The notes: generated by a model not told the origin, from the letters alone. 64,000 bases of DNA from Vandiemenella viatica (GCA_031002005.1 JARYHS010008074.1:269515930-269579929), one strand, 5' to 3'; shown: positions 1-12,185, counted from the first letter of the stretch. Numbers and translations: made by a program.

Positions 1-439
1 ACTTTTTCTTCAATCATGCCTCTTTTTAGATACTCCCAAATAGTCTGAACATAAAACTGCCAGTCTCTGGCTGCTACCCACAACTCCATCAAGCCCTCCA
101 TGCCTTTCGGTTTACACAATCTCTCACTCTCGCCCATATGTACTTGAAACCCACTAACATTTTATTCAACATTCCTCCTTCCACAAAATTCTTTGCTTAT
201 CCTAGCCCACCCATCTCAATCCCCTTCTTACCGATTGCAGGTAGCTGCAATAGAAATGAATGCAAAAATATCTTTACAAGTTGTTTAATTTATTGAAAAG
301 CTAACTTATTTTGGACTGCCTTTCCTATACCATCACTCCTCTCGTATACAGCACACACACCATCTCCTCCCTTGATTGTCAAAGCTCCATGTCTTGCCCC
401 CATTTCTAATATCCCACACCCATCTCTACCACCCATCCC
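1..439. other. Unassigned AT-rich stretch
   Basis: I see no convincing gene here. The plus-strand translation is rich in Pro, Ser, His and Leu, like the Penelope-type pseudogene that follows, so part of it may be the 5' end of that element. If the DLAT exon at 4728 is real, this stretch lies in its last intron. Confidence 0.3.
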
Positions 440-2349
440 TCGAGCCACTACCCCACCTATGCATACACCCAATGGTCAAATCCTCATCCACTTCTCTGTC
501 TGAACCACGACTTTCTATCCAACCAAGGGACTTTATTTCTTACCTACTCCTAACTTTGATCATGCTGCTCTGCTCTGGTCTGTGGCTCACTAGCACTCTG
601 CCACATACTCCACTGGCATTATCACCATCCCAAATCGATCCTCCTATCCATCTCAAAATATTTCCTCAGCTATATTTGCACCTCCAATAAACTCATACTG
701 CAATCTGGGCCATGAGAGAACTATTCAGGGAAAAAAAAAAAAAAAAATCATGATATTTCCAGCATACAAAGATTACACCACCGTGGACATCCCTTAGACA
801 ACTTTCAGACACCAATACCTGTTGTCCACATTCCACAGATGCCATCTCTTCCGTCTTTCTTGAAATTCATACCTTCCTCAACCTCCTGAGCCCCTTACAA
901 GGCCTCTCTTCACAATCCTTATCCTTCCTCACTTCTCAAAATCCTCGCACACCTACCTTATACCTTTTCCCCAGATCCACAAGGCTGGCAATTCAGAATG
1001 ACCTATAGTTGCTGCATATGGTTCACCCAATGGACAACCTTGGCGGATCAACATCTTCAACCTTTTGTGCAGAACCTTCCTTTCTACATTAAAGACACCC
1101 CACATTTCTTGGAATGTCTGTCCAAAGACCCCAGTCCTCTACCTCCAGATTTTTTCCCTGCCTAGGGTGCTAATGACCTCACTATTGACGCACCCTAAAG
1201 CCACAACAACCACCTCCCTTTTCTACATTCATGTTACTTCCTTGTACACTAGCATCTCCCATTATGAAGTCCTTAGTGCCCTTCAACACTTCCTTGATAT
1301 GTGTCACCAACACAGTCTTCCCAAGACATCCTTTCTCACATTCCTAGCCAACTTCATCCTCACTAAAAATTGCTACTCCTTTAATTGTCAAGTTTATCAC
1401 CAGATATGTAGCACTACAATGGGTACCCACATGGCTCCATCTTAAGCTAACCTCTTCCTGGGCCTTCTGGAGGAAGATTTTCTGAAGAATTGTTCCCTCA
1501 GCCCCCTTGTCTGGTTCAAATATAGATATAATATATTTATGATCTAGACCCATGAGAAGACCACTTCCTAGATTTCCTCAAATCGTTCAACAACAGTCAC
1601 CCCAGCAATTTCACTTGGTCACATTACCACACTTGTCACATTCCATTACTTGAATATCGCATTACGACTGTGTGTCCTCCATGTCTCTATGCACATAAAG
1701 CCAACTGATTTACAACAGTACCTACACTTTGACAAATGTCATCCCTTCCAATGTTCCATCCCATACAACCTTGCAATCCATGGCAGACGCATCTGTTCTG
1801 ATCATGAAATCTTTCCAGCTATTCCCAAGAACTATCCAAGCCCTCATCCACCACTGCTACCCCCATGATCTTGTGGGAAAGCAAATCTCCTGTGCTATCA
1901 TCCACAACTCCTGATCTGCACCTCCTTAAAGTGACCGTGGACCAACATTCATCATCCACTTCTTTCCTGGCCTGGAATCCATCAACCAGATCATTTGCTG
2001 AGGGCAAGACTTTCTACATTCACTCCCTGAAGTTCGTCTCCTTCCGAAAATCCTACCTACTGTCTTCTGCACTTGCTTTAGCAGACATTCTAATCTGAAC
2101 ATCATCTTGGTCCATGAGTACTTACATTCTGACTTTCCTGTACCTCTTCACAGATCTTTCCCCTGTAATAGAGCCTGCTGCAAAACATGCAGCATACATC
2201 CGGCCACCACTACCTGCTCTAATCCCATCACAGGAGAGTCCTTTCCTATATTCAGACACATCACCTGCTCTTCCACTCTCCTTATTTACCAGATTACCTG
2301 TCTTCACTCCACTGCTTCCTACATCAGTCTGGATTGGTTCTGGAATTGA
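440..2349 (+). pseudogene. Penelope-like retroelement ORF (RT + GIY-YIG), decayed
   Basis: Penelope-like elements encode a reverse transcriptase joined to a GIY-YIG endonuclease. Read across frames, this stretch shows in order: an N-terminal block around 500-700; PQIHKAGN and PIVAAYGSP near 970-1030, matching the PKIHK-AGNPGRPIVAACGSP block; motif A (VTSLYTSISHYE) near 1235; motif B (TTMGTHMAPS) at about 1414-1443; the motif C region near 1510-1545, where the catalytic aspartates of YIDD are replaced (KYRYNIF); a KPTDLQQYLHF block near 1695; and the Cys-rich start of the endonuclease near 2170, running into LIYQITC and SYIS where YIG is expected. Several stops and frameshifts separate the blocks. 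The element sits in the presumed last DLAT intron in the same orientation. Family identity is solid, and the copy is dead. Confidence 0.88.
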
Positions 2350-4727
2350 ACCATCCTAAGAACTGGGTTGAATGCAAGGTATTGCAAGAATCTAAGGAAC
2401 ACATACAATATGGTGAAAATTGTCAAAAACATAAAGGTTTCTGTTGCCAGTATCCAAAAGTGTTATGTTGCTACTAGAATAGTTTATGGGTATATCTTTT
2501 CACAGAGTTTTCAGTTATAATTCATCAGTGACCTGCAAAGCTCAACCCGCTTATCCTGCAACCCATAAACTAGGCATTAAATGAGCACCCCTTCAGATCA
2601 TTATAAGCAGGCTGGAACAAGTAACTTTGCTTGTAGTTTAAAGACTGCAAGATAAGAGATATTATCTCTCAGAGAATCTAAAAAAAATACAAGCCTGGCA
2701 CCTTCTGTTCTAGGTTTGAACTCTTCTCAAGAAGTCAAGTGTTAGGCTACAGACAATATTCATTAACAGAAGTTCAAGTGTCATATTGTGTTAAAACTCT
2801 GACCAGGCAAGCAGAGAGTGGCAAACTCTTTTAGTACAGCTAGCAATCAAGCAGAGAGGGCACAGAACTACAAGATAGAACAATACAAATTGGTGCTATA
2901 CAGAAAATTATTTAGGGAGCGAAGAGACTGAGGTAAAAAAGAATCTCCATCGTGCTACTTGAAGTATAAATACCTAATATGCTAAGAAGGAGCATGTGAC
3001 GGTGATAGACGATTATGATTGGCCAAGGGACCAAAGAGCGATTCAGCCATGTTTGAGCGAGTCAATATTTTTCAAGTCGTCAATTGGTGCACATGTGCCT
3101 TACATCCAGTTGTGCATTTGGAGTAGAGGACATGTGTTTAGCTTGCCAGGTTGTATCCATTCATAATGTGTACACGGTGTGGTGAATCAGGACTGTAGGT
3201 CCTGACAAACTGATTGACTGTGGATAAACATGTTTGTGGCAGCGAACATGCATTATTAAGATGCTGTTCCTAATTACAAATCTGCGATCTTGTTTGGAGC
3301 TAAGTGAGAACTGTAATTACATACTTGGTACTGACCTGAATACTTCAAAATATTAAGTAAACTTTTTTGTAACTATATACTAAGTTGATGTTAGTTATTT
3401 CTATATTACAATGAGAGACTTATGAATTAGATAATTACTCTGATGAAACATCACTTTATTTAATAACTTTCCTCCTCTCTTTTACTGATAGCTCCTTTTA
3501 GTTGCTTCACAAGGTAGGCATAATATTTCCAGCATGATAATTTCACTTTTCAGGAAATGTAGAAGTGGTACACCCTCAGACTCACTCAAAAAACTTTCCA
3601 TGCAGAACTTGGTAGGAGAGGAATGGCTTGCTTCCAGTGCATTGAGTGTTGCTTTAATTCCTTTTGTTTGGGATAAAATGATGGGACCTAGGTTTTTTTC
3701 ATAGTCACAAATTATTTAAAAAATCTAATGGATTTGGTTCAAAATCTTTCTCTTGTCCAATTACTGTTTCACTATTCTTATTCTTGGAATTTCTGATATC
3801 TCCTCTTTTAATTTTGTCTTTCATTATTTAACCAAGCATGGTCAGAAAGCAGTTAACAGTTGAGAGTGGTATTTAGGAAGTTTATGGTTCTATCCCTTGC
3901 CTAACATTGATTTCTCAAGTAATTTAGGTGAATGTCTGAATGGTTCCCTCAAAATGCTTTGACCAAATGATCAATTTCCATCCTTTTCCTCACTCCCCAT
4001 CCTCTCCCAACTCTACCAACCTCAGCTTTAATGAGTAAGACCTTAATAAAAAATAATTTAAAAAAGTCATTCACTTTTTTGTGGGTGATTGTCTCCAGTG
4101 GCCTTACTACATCAGATGCCAATTTTCTTACTGTGCTAAAGTATCTTCTGCTAATGTTGCCAACATATCCTAATGAATGTTTTTGTTTTCTTAAGTAAAT
4201 ATTTAATTAAAACCCAACTATTTTTTATACCTCCAATTCAGATTAATGGGTGCCTTGTCCGCTTTCAGCAACTAACAAAATAATGATTAATTCTTGTATT
4301 TTGTTATTTGGACAATATGTTGTGTATGACTAAATATAAATAATTGTATGTAGTTTTTTACAAGATTATATTAGTTTTCCTGGTCATATCACAAACTTAT
4401 GTACAACCCTTGTACTTTTTCTTGCTGCTTAGATGGTTTGTGCACTGTGAAAAATACAATAACTTTCATGACAGATGGAAATACGATATTGAATACAGTT
4501 GAACAGAGGTATCGGTATTGATGCTTGTGGCTTATAGTACAAAAACTATTAGAATTGTATCTTTGAAATAGGCTTATGTGTAGTAGCTGACTTTTTTCTG
4601 AGCTACTGGGTTTATTGTGACCAAATACTTATAAATTATTGTCAGATTATTGTGTAACATACCCATGCATCTTGTTTGTTTTGATCATGAATGTAGTTTG
4701 CATGTATATTTTAATTTCTGTCTACAG
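2350..4727 (+). other. Presumed last intron of DLAT, no other gene seen
   Basis: AT-rich DNA without a recognisable coding region. It ends in a pyrimidine-rich tract and a good acceptor (TTTCTGTCTACAG, cut after 4727). I found no tRNA, SINE head or terminal repeat in it. Calling it an intron depends on the DLAT exon that follows. Confidence 0.5.
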
Positions 4728-4856
4728 ATTCAAACCAGTGAGCTTCATGTCGGTGACATTAAGCTGTGATCATCGTGTGGTGGATGGAGCGGTTGGTGCA
4801 AAGTGGCTTGCAGCTTTTAGAGACATATGGAGAAGCCATCCTCAATGCTTCTGTAA
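4728..4856 (+). CDS. DLAT: DLAT (PDH E2) last coding exon, with a 1-bp deletion
   Basis: Dihydrolipoamide acetyltransferase is the core subunit of the mitochondrial pyruvate dehydrogenase complex and moves the acetyl group from lipoamide to CoA. The exon follows a strong acceptor ending at 4727 and reads [11 protein letters not shown], then [19 protein letters not shown]. This is the end of the 2-oxoacid dehydrogenase catalytic domain, with the active-site HxxxDG. After Arg-Asp (to 4824) two bases (4825-4826) stand where a full Tyr codon is expected. In the next frame M-E-K-P-S-S-M-L-L and TAA (4854-4856) match the usual E2 C-terminus. As written, the original frame reads on into unrelated residues to a stop at 4945-4947. 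This may be an assembly error, a polymorphism or early pseudogenisation. Earlier exons lie left of the window. Confidence 0.85.
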
Positions 4857-6240
4857 ATACATTTCATTCCTGACTGCATTTCTAGTCTGGATATTGTACT
4901 TGTTTGTTTACACTGCCATTGGCGTCCCATATCTTCCTGACAGATGACTTGAGGAAAAATATTTAAATGGACATTTGACTCTTGTGATCTACTGGACGTC
5001 TGTTATGTGAGATTTCTGTGGACCTGTAAAAGATTGTGATAAGCAAATCCTCTGGATTTCTTACAGAAATAAGTTCTCATGCATTTCTGATAAACATGAA
5101 TAGTTATCTAGGATGTTTAAGCAAAAAAATTAATGAAACTGAAATATTCAACGGCAGTTTCTGAAGTTAAATGTTCAGCTGGCAATAGGTTACACTCCTC
5201 TTTAAATCACTGTTATTTTGAAGGCTTTTGATGTTACTGATTTGTATATAGATGTTAAATAATATTTATTATAAAAATGTTGAAAGTATTTTTTCTATAG
5301 ATTTTTCCTTTCTCTATGCAAGAGAACACACTTGTATAAGTACTAAGTAGTAATGATTCCATCGAGTATTAATGGTATAATAGGGTATCCAAAGTTCTTA
5401 GTAGTTCTGGAATCTTCTGTTCTACAAGTCAAAAGGAGGTTTACAGTACTAATCGTGGCATGCAATTTCTGAGAGCTCGGACTGTAAAACAACCACAAAT
5501 GTGTTACTTACGTTAGAATGCTGATCATGATTTGATATTCGATTAAACTAATTAATATCTGACTTGTGTTCTGCTGTGATAAGTACATCATGATTTTTTT
5601 TTTTTTTATGTCCATAACATATTACCCGGTTCAGATGGCTTCAAAAATTACAGATTTCATCTAATGATGGCAACAGTCAGTCACATATTAGCTGACAGCA
5701 TTGTTACTGAAGATATCAGCAGTCTTCAACAAAAGCATACTGGAACTGCTTTGGTTTGTATTTCTAATGCAGTGAAAATAAATCCTTTTCTTCCTCTTTT
5801 TCTTTAAAAAATAAAAAGGTCAAACATTCTGTACAGTACTTGATTTACTGTTGGAAATGTAGGCACTGAGTAACAAGGATAATTAATGATGGTTTAAAGA
5901 TGTTACTATTTAAACAGATTATTGTGCAGCAGCAAAAATTACTGTACCTGCTACTAGAACAAGCCTTATACACTCCCATGACCCTCTTCTGCAGGTTCAG
6001 CTAGTAACAGCTTACAACTCACAGAAACATCACTGTTCTTTATGAATACTTAAGATGATATTTATTAGTTTCCTTACAACAGGTATGTTTTAAAATTTTT
6101 GTTTAGTTTACAAAACTGTTATCAGTTTGTGAATATTGTACAGTAACTTCATTGCTTAAAACCACATCTAATTATTGGTAAAGAATGATACAAGATTTCT
6201 TGTCTGCCGATAATTGTGAGATCTGTAAAAAAATAAAGTA
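4857..6240 (+). other. Likely DLAT 3' UTR
   Basis: AT-rich, non-coding DNA directly after the natural DLAT stop codon. It holds AATAAA hexamers at 5777-5782 and 6232-6237, either of which could serve as the polyadenylation signal. The length is inferred; no transcript evidence is available. Confidence 0.4.
6232..6237 (+). terminator. Candidate polyadenylation signal AATAAA
   Basis: Canonical AATAAA hexamer about 1.4 kb after the DLAT stop, followed by a T-rich run (ATTATTTTTTTCC) that could act as the downstream element. An alternative hexamer is at 5777-5782. Confidence 0.35.
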
Positions 6241-6853
6241 TCCTGATTATTTTTTTCCATGTTAACAAAAGATAGTGCAAGTGTATAGACTGTACCTAGT
6301 GGCAAGTCTGAATATTTGTTCACTCCCAGCACCACTGGCCACATCAGTAGCTGCTACCAAAGAGTTGACACCATAGAACACATGCTCATCACATTCAAAT
6401 TTTCTTTAATATGACTGAATGTACAGAGCAGCATATATATCTCTCAGAAACTAGGGGATATCTAAGGAGAAACCATCCACAAGTTTTATTACTGGCAGTT
6501 ACTCAAATCAGAGTCTGGTATAACCAATTAAACGGTGACTGCATGTCTCTACAGAGTAACACATGTTCAAGAAAAATGATCAACAGGCTATAATGCTGTT
6601 ATTATCAGGTTAATATGGATACAGACAATGGAAAACTAACATTATACAGTTTAAGAGGTTGCTCGACAATGCTCTGGCCCAATCATCACAACTGGTAAAC
6701 TCTTTCCTGACCACACACAGCATTTTGAAAATTTGCTAGACTCCCTACTCACCTGGCATTTCCCCCTGTGTTTTTTAATTGTTTTCAAAGTTGAATACAA
6801 CTCTAAAATCATCTCAATTTCAGACCCACAAAGAGATAATACACACTTTGCAC
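6241..6853. other. No gene seen
   Basis: AT-rich intergenic DNA with only short, compositionally unremarkable open frames. Confidence 0.4.
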
Positions 6854-7139
6854 CATCTTGAAAACTGAAATGTAGTCTTCACGGGTTTTCCGCCGTATGT
6901 TGTTGAAATGCGACAACGAGCTTTCGGCGGCTGACTCTGCCGCCATCTTCAGGTTGGATGTTGTGCAGGGAGCCAGTGCAACGCTGGTTCTCCCTGCACA
7001 ACATCCAACTTGAAGATGACGGCAGAGTCAGCCGCCAAAAGCTCGTTGTCGCATTGCAACAACATACGGCGGAAAACCTGTGAAGACTACATTTCATCGA
7101 TACACCGTGAAAGCCTTCAATCTCACATCTTGAAAACTG
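6854..7139. repeat. 229-bp palindrome bounded by 14-bp direct repeats
   Basis: Bases 6867-7095 form a near-perfect inverted repeat with a short centre around CCAGTGCAACGCTGG. CATCTTGAAAACTG occurs at 6854-6867 and again at 7126-7139, flanking the palindrome as a possible target-site duplication. Each arm holds a hairpin-forming block. Read on the minus strand, the left arm has CCTGAAGA, then complementary GGCGGC and GCCGCC, then GAAA. The same layout recurs near 37670 and 62930 and resembles the 3' or pseudo-LTR part of Penelope-like elements. It could also be a foldback MITE. Confidence 0.75.
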
Positions 7140-8721
7140 TTTCCAACATTGTAAATGGGTACAGTAACAAGGAGCCTACTCTGAACGATATTAGGTGTCT
7201 CATTCATTCAGCTACATAAATTTGTTTTCTTGGATCAAGATTGCCTATTTTTTGTGAGACCTAATATTACCTCTCATTACATGAAGAGGCTGTCATTAAA
7301 CATCCAAAGTTACATTTACACAAATCACGAAGGTGAGTTCAAAAGATATTTAGTGTCAATCAGAAGGCCGTAAGGACATTTCGCTGAAGCAGTTAATGAA
7401 TTTTACATCAAAAAGAGTGATTCTTAATGTACATTATAACAAATGACACATCATAGGTAAACCACTATATTTCTGAAACCTAGAAGTCTAGTACTGAATG
7501 GTGTGCAAAAGCTGAAGCAGTTTTGATGAAAGCAGAAACTCATTTGTTTGTTGGCAAGGTTTCATCAATGCCTTTTAAGATATTGTGAACATATTTTCTG
7601 CTTCAACAATCGACCGTAAATGCTATGAAATCTTGAGCAGAATTAGATAGGCCCTTGAGTTCACAAGATTTTGATCCATTGCATCCTGATTGTGCTTGAT
7701 AATGTTGCTTCTTTGCAAGCAAAATTAGAACAACTTCTGTGGACAGCTATTTATTGAGTCTAGTCCAGATTTATTAACTTGTGATGTATCTGAATGCTCA
7801 GTAATATATTTAGGTGGTTGGGAATTTCTCCAGTGATGAACAGGTTACAGAATTTATGCACAACTGACAAGTACAGTCAGGGACAGAATTAGTGAGACCC
7901 CCTCGCCTTTCGATTACGCTTCATTCAAGACACGACTACCTCATGGGATTGCGTAACTGGTAGGAGGTATACTAAATTCATGATAAAATAGACCTATCAT
8001 ACCCAGCACTAAAAAATTTATCACATGTGCAAGAGACTCTCAGACGCTCAGAGACAAAGTTCGGGGTACTCCAGATAATCATGAGTATCACCATTTTAGT
8101 CATTTTTTTATTGAAATAATGAAATTGATTGACTGTAGAGGTATGAAACAGTTTTTTTCCATAATTTTGATAGCCACTGTAAATGTTATTATTATTATTA
8201 TTATTCAGATAAAACAGTTGGCACTTTGCTATTAAATGCAATTACATGATGAATACTGAAAAGAATCGCTAAATTACACATGGATAAAAATTTATAAAAC
8301 CAATAAGAGGGCTTAACTGGACTTAGTTACACTTTCTACCACTGCAGCGTTATAGAGCTGTGTGTGGCAAATACAAACAAGCTTAAGCATAAGTAGAAAG
8401 TGCATTTACAAAAGTACTCAAATGGTAAACTAAGCCATGAAATATAAATTAACTATTTGTAGATACTTTAATGGTTCAGAATGATAACACCTTAATTTTG
8501 TTTTCACCATAGCATATTTAGAAGGTTAGCTTAAATTGATCACAATAACTACAGATTTAGTAGTAATAATAGTAATTAATAACAGTAAATCCATCAGTAA
8601 TGTTAATTACAGGCTCCAGATTTTAAAGCTGAAAGAATGGAAGTAGGAAACCTTTCTCCCTTTGTTTCTAACAAACACTGATACTTCTTTAAAGTTTCGT
8701 GCCTAGCGTTACTTCTTGCCT
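7140..8721. other. No gene seen; (TTA)n microsatellite at 8186-8205
   Basis: AT-rich DNA with a short TTA microsatellite. A GC-richer block near 7880-7990 may be part of an old repeat, but I do not recognise it. Confidence 0.4.
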
Positions 8722-8945
8722 TTCAAGCCCGATGGGTTAGAGGTAACACTCTCACCTGGCATTCAGAAGGATGTGGATTAAAACCCTGTCGGAAACCCAA
8801 TTTTTCCAGGGTTTCCGTAAATCTCTCCAGTTTAAGTCCGGAAAAGTTCCTTCAAAAAGCCACGGCTGAAATTCTTTCCCCATCCTAGTTTCCAATACGC
8901 TCAGGATCCAAATCACATTGACGTCGAAGAGAGAAGAAGAAGAAA
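8722..8945 (+). mobile_element. tRNA-derived SINE
   Basis: It starts with a degraded pol III A-box-like segment (GATGGGTTAGAGGTAACACTC) and a B-box-like GGATTAAAACCC. The body has TTTCCGTAAATCTCTCCAG, then a CCACGGCTGA block and TTCTTTCCCCATCC, which is the SINE body seen in several orthopteroid insects. The family name is from memory and should be checked against a repeat library. Confidence 0.6.
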
Positions 8946-8952
8946 AAATGAT

Positions 8953-9181
8953 ACGTGGTTGGTGTGTGGTAACACTTAGACTTGGCTTTCGGGAGGATGA
9001 GAGTTCAAATTTCCATCCGGCTATCCAAATTTTGGTTTTTGACAATTTCCCAAATCACTCTAGGTGAATACCATGTCACTTCCTCCATAAGACCATGGCT
9101 TAATTCCTCCCAATTCCTTGCCCCCAGTCCTTTCCTGTCTCTAATTACCTCAACGATTTGTAAAGCCAGAAGCAAATATAT
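8953..9181 (+). mobile_element. tRNA-derived SINE, second copy
   Basis: Head with GGTGTGTGGTAACACTTAGAC and a B-box-like GAGTTCAAATTTCC, then the body TTTCCCAAATCACTCTAGG, a CCATGGCTTAATTCC block and CTTGCCCCCAGTCCTTTCC. The same body occurs in antisense at 12226-12375, so the two are one family. Confidence 0.65.
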
Positions 9182-9342
9182 GTATATTTTATTTTTTTAA
9201 TCTTGCCAATATCAACGTTTATTAAAGCAAAAGCACTTGTCACCACAATTTCATCACAAGAAATTTCTCAAATCGCTGTGGTGTGTTTTCAACCTTGTTG
9301 GATTTATCTTTCCAATTGCTGACCCTGGTAGTGAAGAAATAG
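9182..9342. other. No gene seen
   Basis: Short AT-rich spacer. Its last bases, GAAATAG (9336-9342), recur just beyond the far end of the hAT element and are read as its target duplication. Confidence 0.4.
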
Positions 9343-12185
9343 CAGACCAGCCAACTCTCCCGCTTTTTAGAATTGACATAAAATTGTAAGAAATAAAGGC
9401 TGAAAAAAAAAAAAATAAAAGATCAGAGAGAAAAATCTAATACCGCCGCAGCGACTTTCTCCATGTATTACCTTAGAGGAGATTACGACGCACGATGTCA
9501 TTCAGTTTTGAAGGAGCAGGTTTTGCGACGCATGTGCGGAGCCACGCGGTATGCTAGGTAGCATCTTGCGTGGCCACGCGCATGCGTTGCCTTGACTTTC
9601 TCGTTACCAAACGAAAGGGAGGGTAGAGAGAGAATTTGTTTTTCGCGTCTGTTGATATTGTATTGTGATTACCACGTGGAGATTTTTGTGCGCGTTTGTT
9701 CCTTTTCTTTACAGTCCAAATGTCGTCAAAGGATTCTAAAAAAAAAGTATCAGACTGTGTTTACCAAGGTCTATTCAGAGGAATATTCTTTTATTGTCAC
9801 TTCAAAAAAAGGATAAATCGTCTGCATTTTGTACAGTTTGCGCATGTGATTTTTCGATTGCTTCCGGAGGTAAGTATGATGTTACTAAGCATATCGCCTG
9901 GAAAAAGCATACGGATAATGCTCGGACAATCGATACAAATAAAAAAATAGATTTTGCCAACCTACAAAATGAATATTCTGTTATTCGGGCAGAATCATTA
10001 TTTACCACATTTCTTGTAGAGCACAATGTATCAATTGTGTGTGCTGATCATGCTGGGCCGTTGTTCAGGAAAATGTTTCCTGACAGCGAGATTGCAAAGA
10101 AGTATGGCTGTGCACATACTAAAACCACAGCAATAACAGAAATGGGAAAAATAGAGAAAGATGCTATTGTTTCAATATTAAATAAGGTGCCATTTTCGAT
10201 TGCTACTGATGGTAGCAATAAAGTTGATTGGAAGTTATATCCCCTGGTTGTCACATTCCATAATGAAAAAAAAAAAATTAAAATTGAATCAAATTTATTA
10301 TCAACTCCTGCCTTAGAAGGTGATAGCACAGGAATTAATATTGCCAATTTAATATTAAATGAATTGAAATCAAATAATATCCCATTGAAAAATTGTTTGG
10401 CTTTAAGTGCTGATAATGCTCCAGTAATGATAGGAAGAAAAAATGGAGTTGCAAGCATTTTATCTAATGAAATTGAACATTTGGCTGTTATTGGATGTTC
10501 ATGTCACCTAATCAATTTAGCTACTGAAAAGGGTGCATCCTGTTTTCCTACAAAAATTGAAGAATACGTTATTGATATATATTATTATCTTGAAAAAAGC
10601 TCTAAACGAAAAAACAAATTAAAATTCTTTCAATCCATGCATGATGTTGAAACCAAAATAATTTTGAAGCACATATGCACACGTTGGCTGTCATTAAGTT
10701 GTATAGCAAGATTAGTTGAACAATGGAGCCCACTAACATCCCTTTTTAAAGAATAAATTCATAATAACAGTAACAGCACTAGTGTATTGCAAGACTAAAA
10801 AATTCCTAAATTAAGTGTACATAATAGTTTAGCTTCGTCTGAGATTAAGGAAAAGAAGGTATCATCCAAGGAGAAAACGTGTTCTTCCAATAAAAGGAGT
10901 TCAGATTCAGTTTCATCATCTCAATCAGAAAAGTCAAAAAATTAAAACTTGAATTATGCAGTTCAAAGTCTGAAACTCGTGGGATTATCTCACGTGAAGA
11001 AAGATTGTTTCTATTTCTTTCCTCAGATCTCAACAAAGCATTGTGCTTTTTATTGTTGAATACCCTGCCGCTGTTTGAAACACCAAATATTCAGCTGCAG
11101 TCAACTACACCACATATCCATCTCTTGCGGAAATTATTATTGGATATGCTGAGAAACTTTTTTTCAAGGTTCCTTTTGCCGAATGTTGTCAAATCTTCTC
11201 AATTACTTGACATAAATTATCATAAAAAAACTAATCAAAAAAGTGACTAAGATTTAGTGATTGGTAACTCTGCTTCTAGAATTGTTGCAACTTTAAAGTC
11301 TGATGAAAAAGAGCTTTTTTTTCTCTACTATTAGAAATTATTTTAAAACTGTGTGTGATTATATAAGGCTTAAATTTCCTTTTGAAAGTGATATCCTTAT
11401 TAATTCTGAAGTTGTTGAAATTACTACGATTGCAAATGCTTCATTTTCCAGTCTGAAATTTTTTGTTCACTAGTTTCCTTGCCTTCTTTCAACTTTAGAT
11501 GATGTGGGTTTTGACACAGCTGTAGATACATTACAAAACGAAATTTGCGCATTTCAGATTGATGATTTACCAGATGAAATAAAATATGATGGACGAATAG
11601 GTGTACAGTGGTCAAAAGTTGGAAAATTATCAGGCCCTGGAAGAAAATTCAAATATGGCACTCTATCTAAAGTGATGCTTGGAATTTTGACCATCCCACA
11701 CAGCAATGCTGAGTGTGAGCGAATTTTTAGCTTGGTGACCAAGACCCATACACAGTTTAGATCTGCACTTTCAAATCAGACTTTAGGAAATTTATTAATG
11801 GTGAAGTCAAGAATGCAAGAGGCTTGCTTTGAAAAAGAATTCAATATTCCTTTTCTGAAAAGGGCAAAGTCAGCAACTTCTTCTTCTTTAAAAGAGTAAT
11901 GCCTTGCATTATTGTATTATACTTGTAAATAGAACTTTAAATAAGAAAATATAATCAAGGAAATAAGCAATGAAGAAATATCATAAATTGTTAACTCCTA
12001 AATGAAAGCTTTCAATCAATATTTTATATAGGTAAATCAATATTTTTTAATGGCATTTTTAAGATAAGTGTAATATAAAATATGTACTTATACGTTTAAG
12101 TAAGTAAATATTGACCCTATTGCGCAATTATTATATTGCATAAAAATGTCTCCCTCTTTTTCAAATCTAGAGGTTGGCAGGTCTG
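9343..12185 (+). mobile_element. hAT transposon with TIRs and target duplication
   Basis: The left end reads CAGACCAGCCAACTCTCCCG. The right end (12172 onward, GGTTGGCAGGTCTG) is its inverted counterpart and carries a matching CTCCCTCTTTTT-type subterminal block. GAAATAG precedes the left end, and GAAATAG overlaps and follows the last base of the right end (12185-12191), fitting a hAT target duplication of 7 of 8 bases. The cargo is one plus-strand hAT transposase broken by frameshifts. The element lies 40 bp from an antisense SINE. Confidence 0.85.
9720..11899 (+). pseudogene. hAT transposase, frameshifted
   Basis: A BED-like zinc finger (FCTVCACDF, then H-x4-H) opens the protein near 9820-9910. 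The main open frame is 9794-10756 (320 aa) and includes the hAT core blocks IATDGSNK, LSADNAP and GCSCHLINLA, with conserved catalytic-type aspartates. The C-terminal dimerisation domain is at 11504-11899, with ILTIPHSNAECERIFSLV. The part between 10757 and 11503 is readable only by changing frame several times. Two A-runs (about 9739-9747 and 9805-9811) shift the frame near the N terminus. The first ATG (9720-9722) follows an acceptor-like TTTCTTTACAG, so a 5' intron is possible. Confidence 0.85.

Noticed and set aside
290..472. Minus-strand Gly-rich frame of 60 codons
   Set aside because: It is the reverse of a low-complexity Pro/Ser/His-rich stretch beside the Penelope-like ORF, with no domain and no splice or start context.
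4639..4947. Whole 102-codon frame as a stand-alone membrane protein
   Set aside because: The first 29 codons lie before a strong splice acceptor and the last 31 after a frameshift out of the DLAT C-terminus. Only the middle is real exon.
8186..8205. CRISPR-like or regulatory repeat
   Set aside because: It is a plain TTA microsatellite. No spaced direct repeats of CRISPR type occur anywhere in the window.
8752..9045. 97-codon minus-strand frame
   Set aside because: It is formed by two SINE bodies read backwards, with no protein similarity.
10048..10458. 136-codon minus-strand frame
   Set aside because: It lies wholly inside the hAT transposase frame on the plus strand and shows no motif, so it is a shadow frame.
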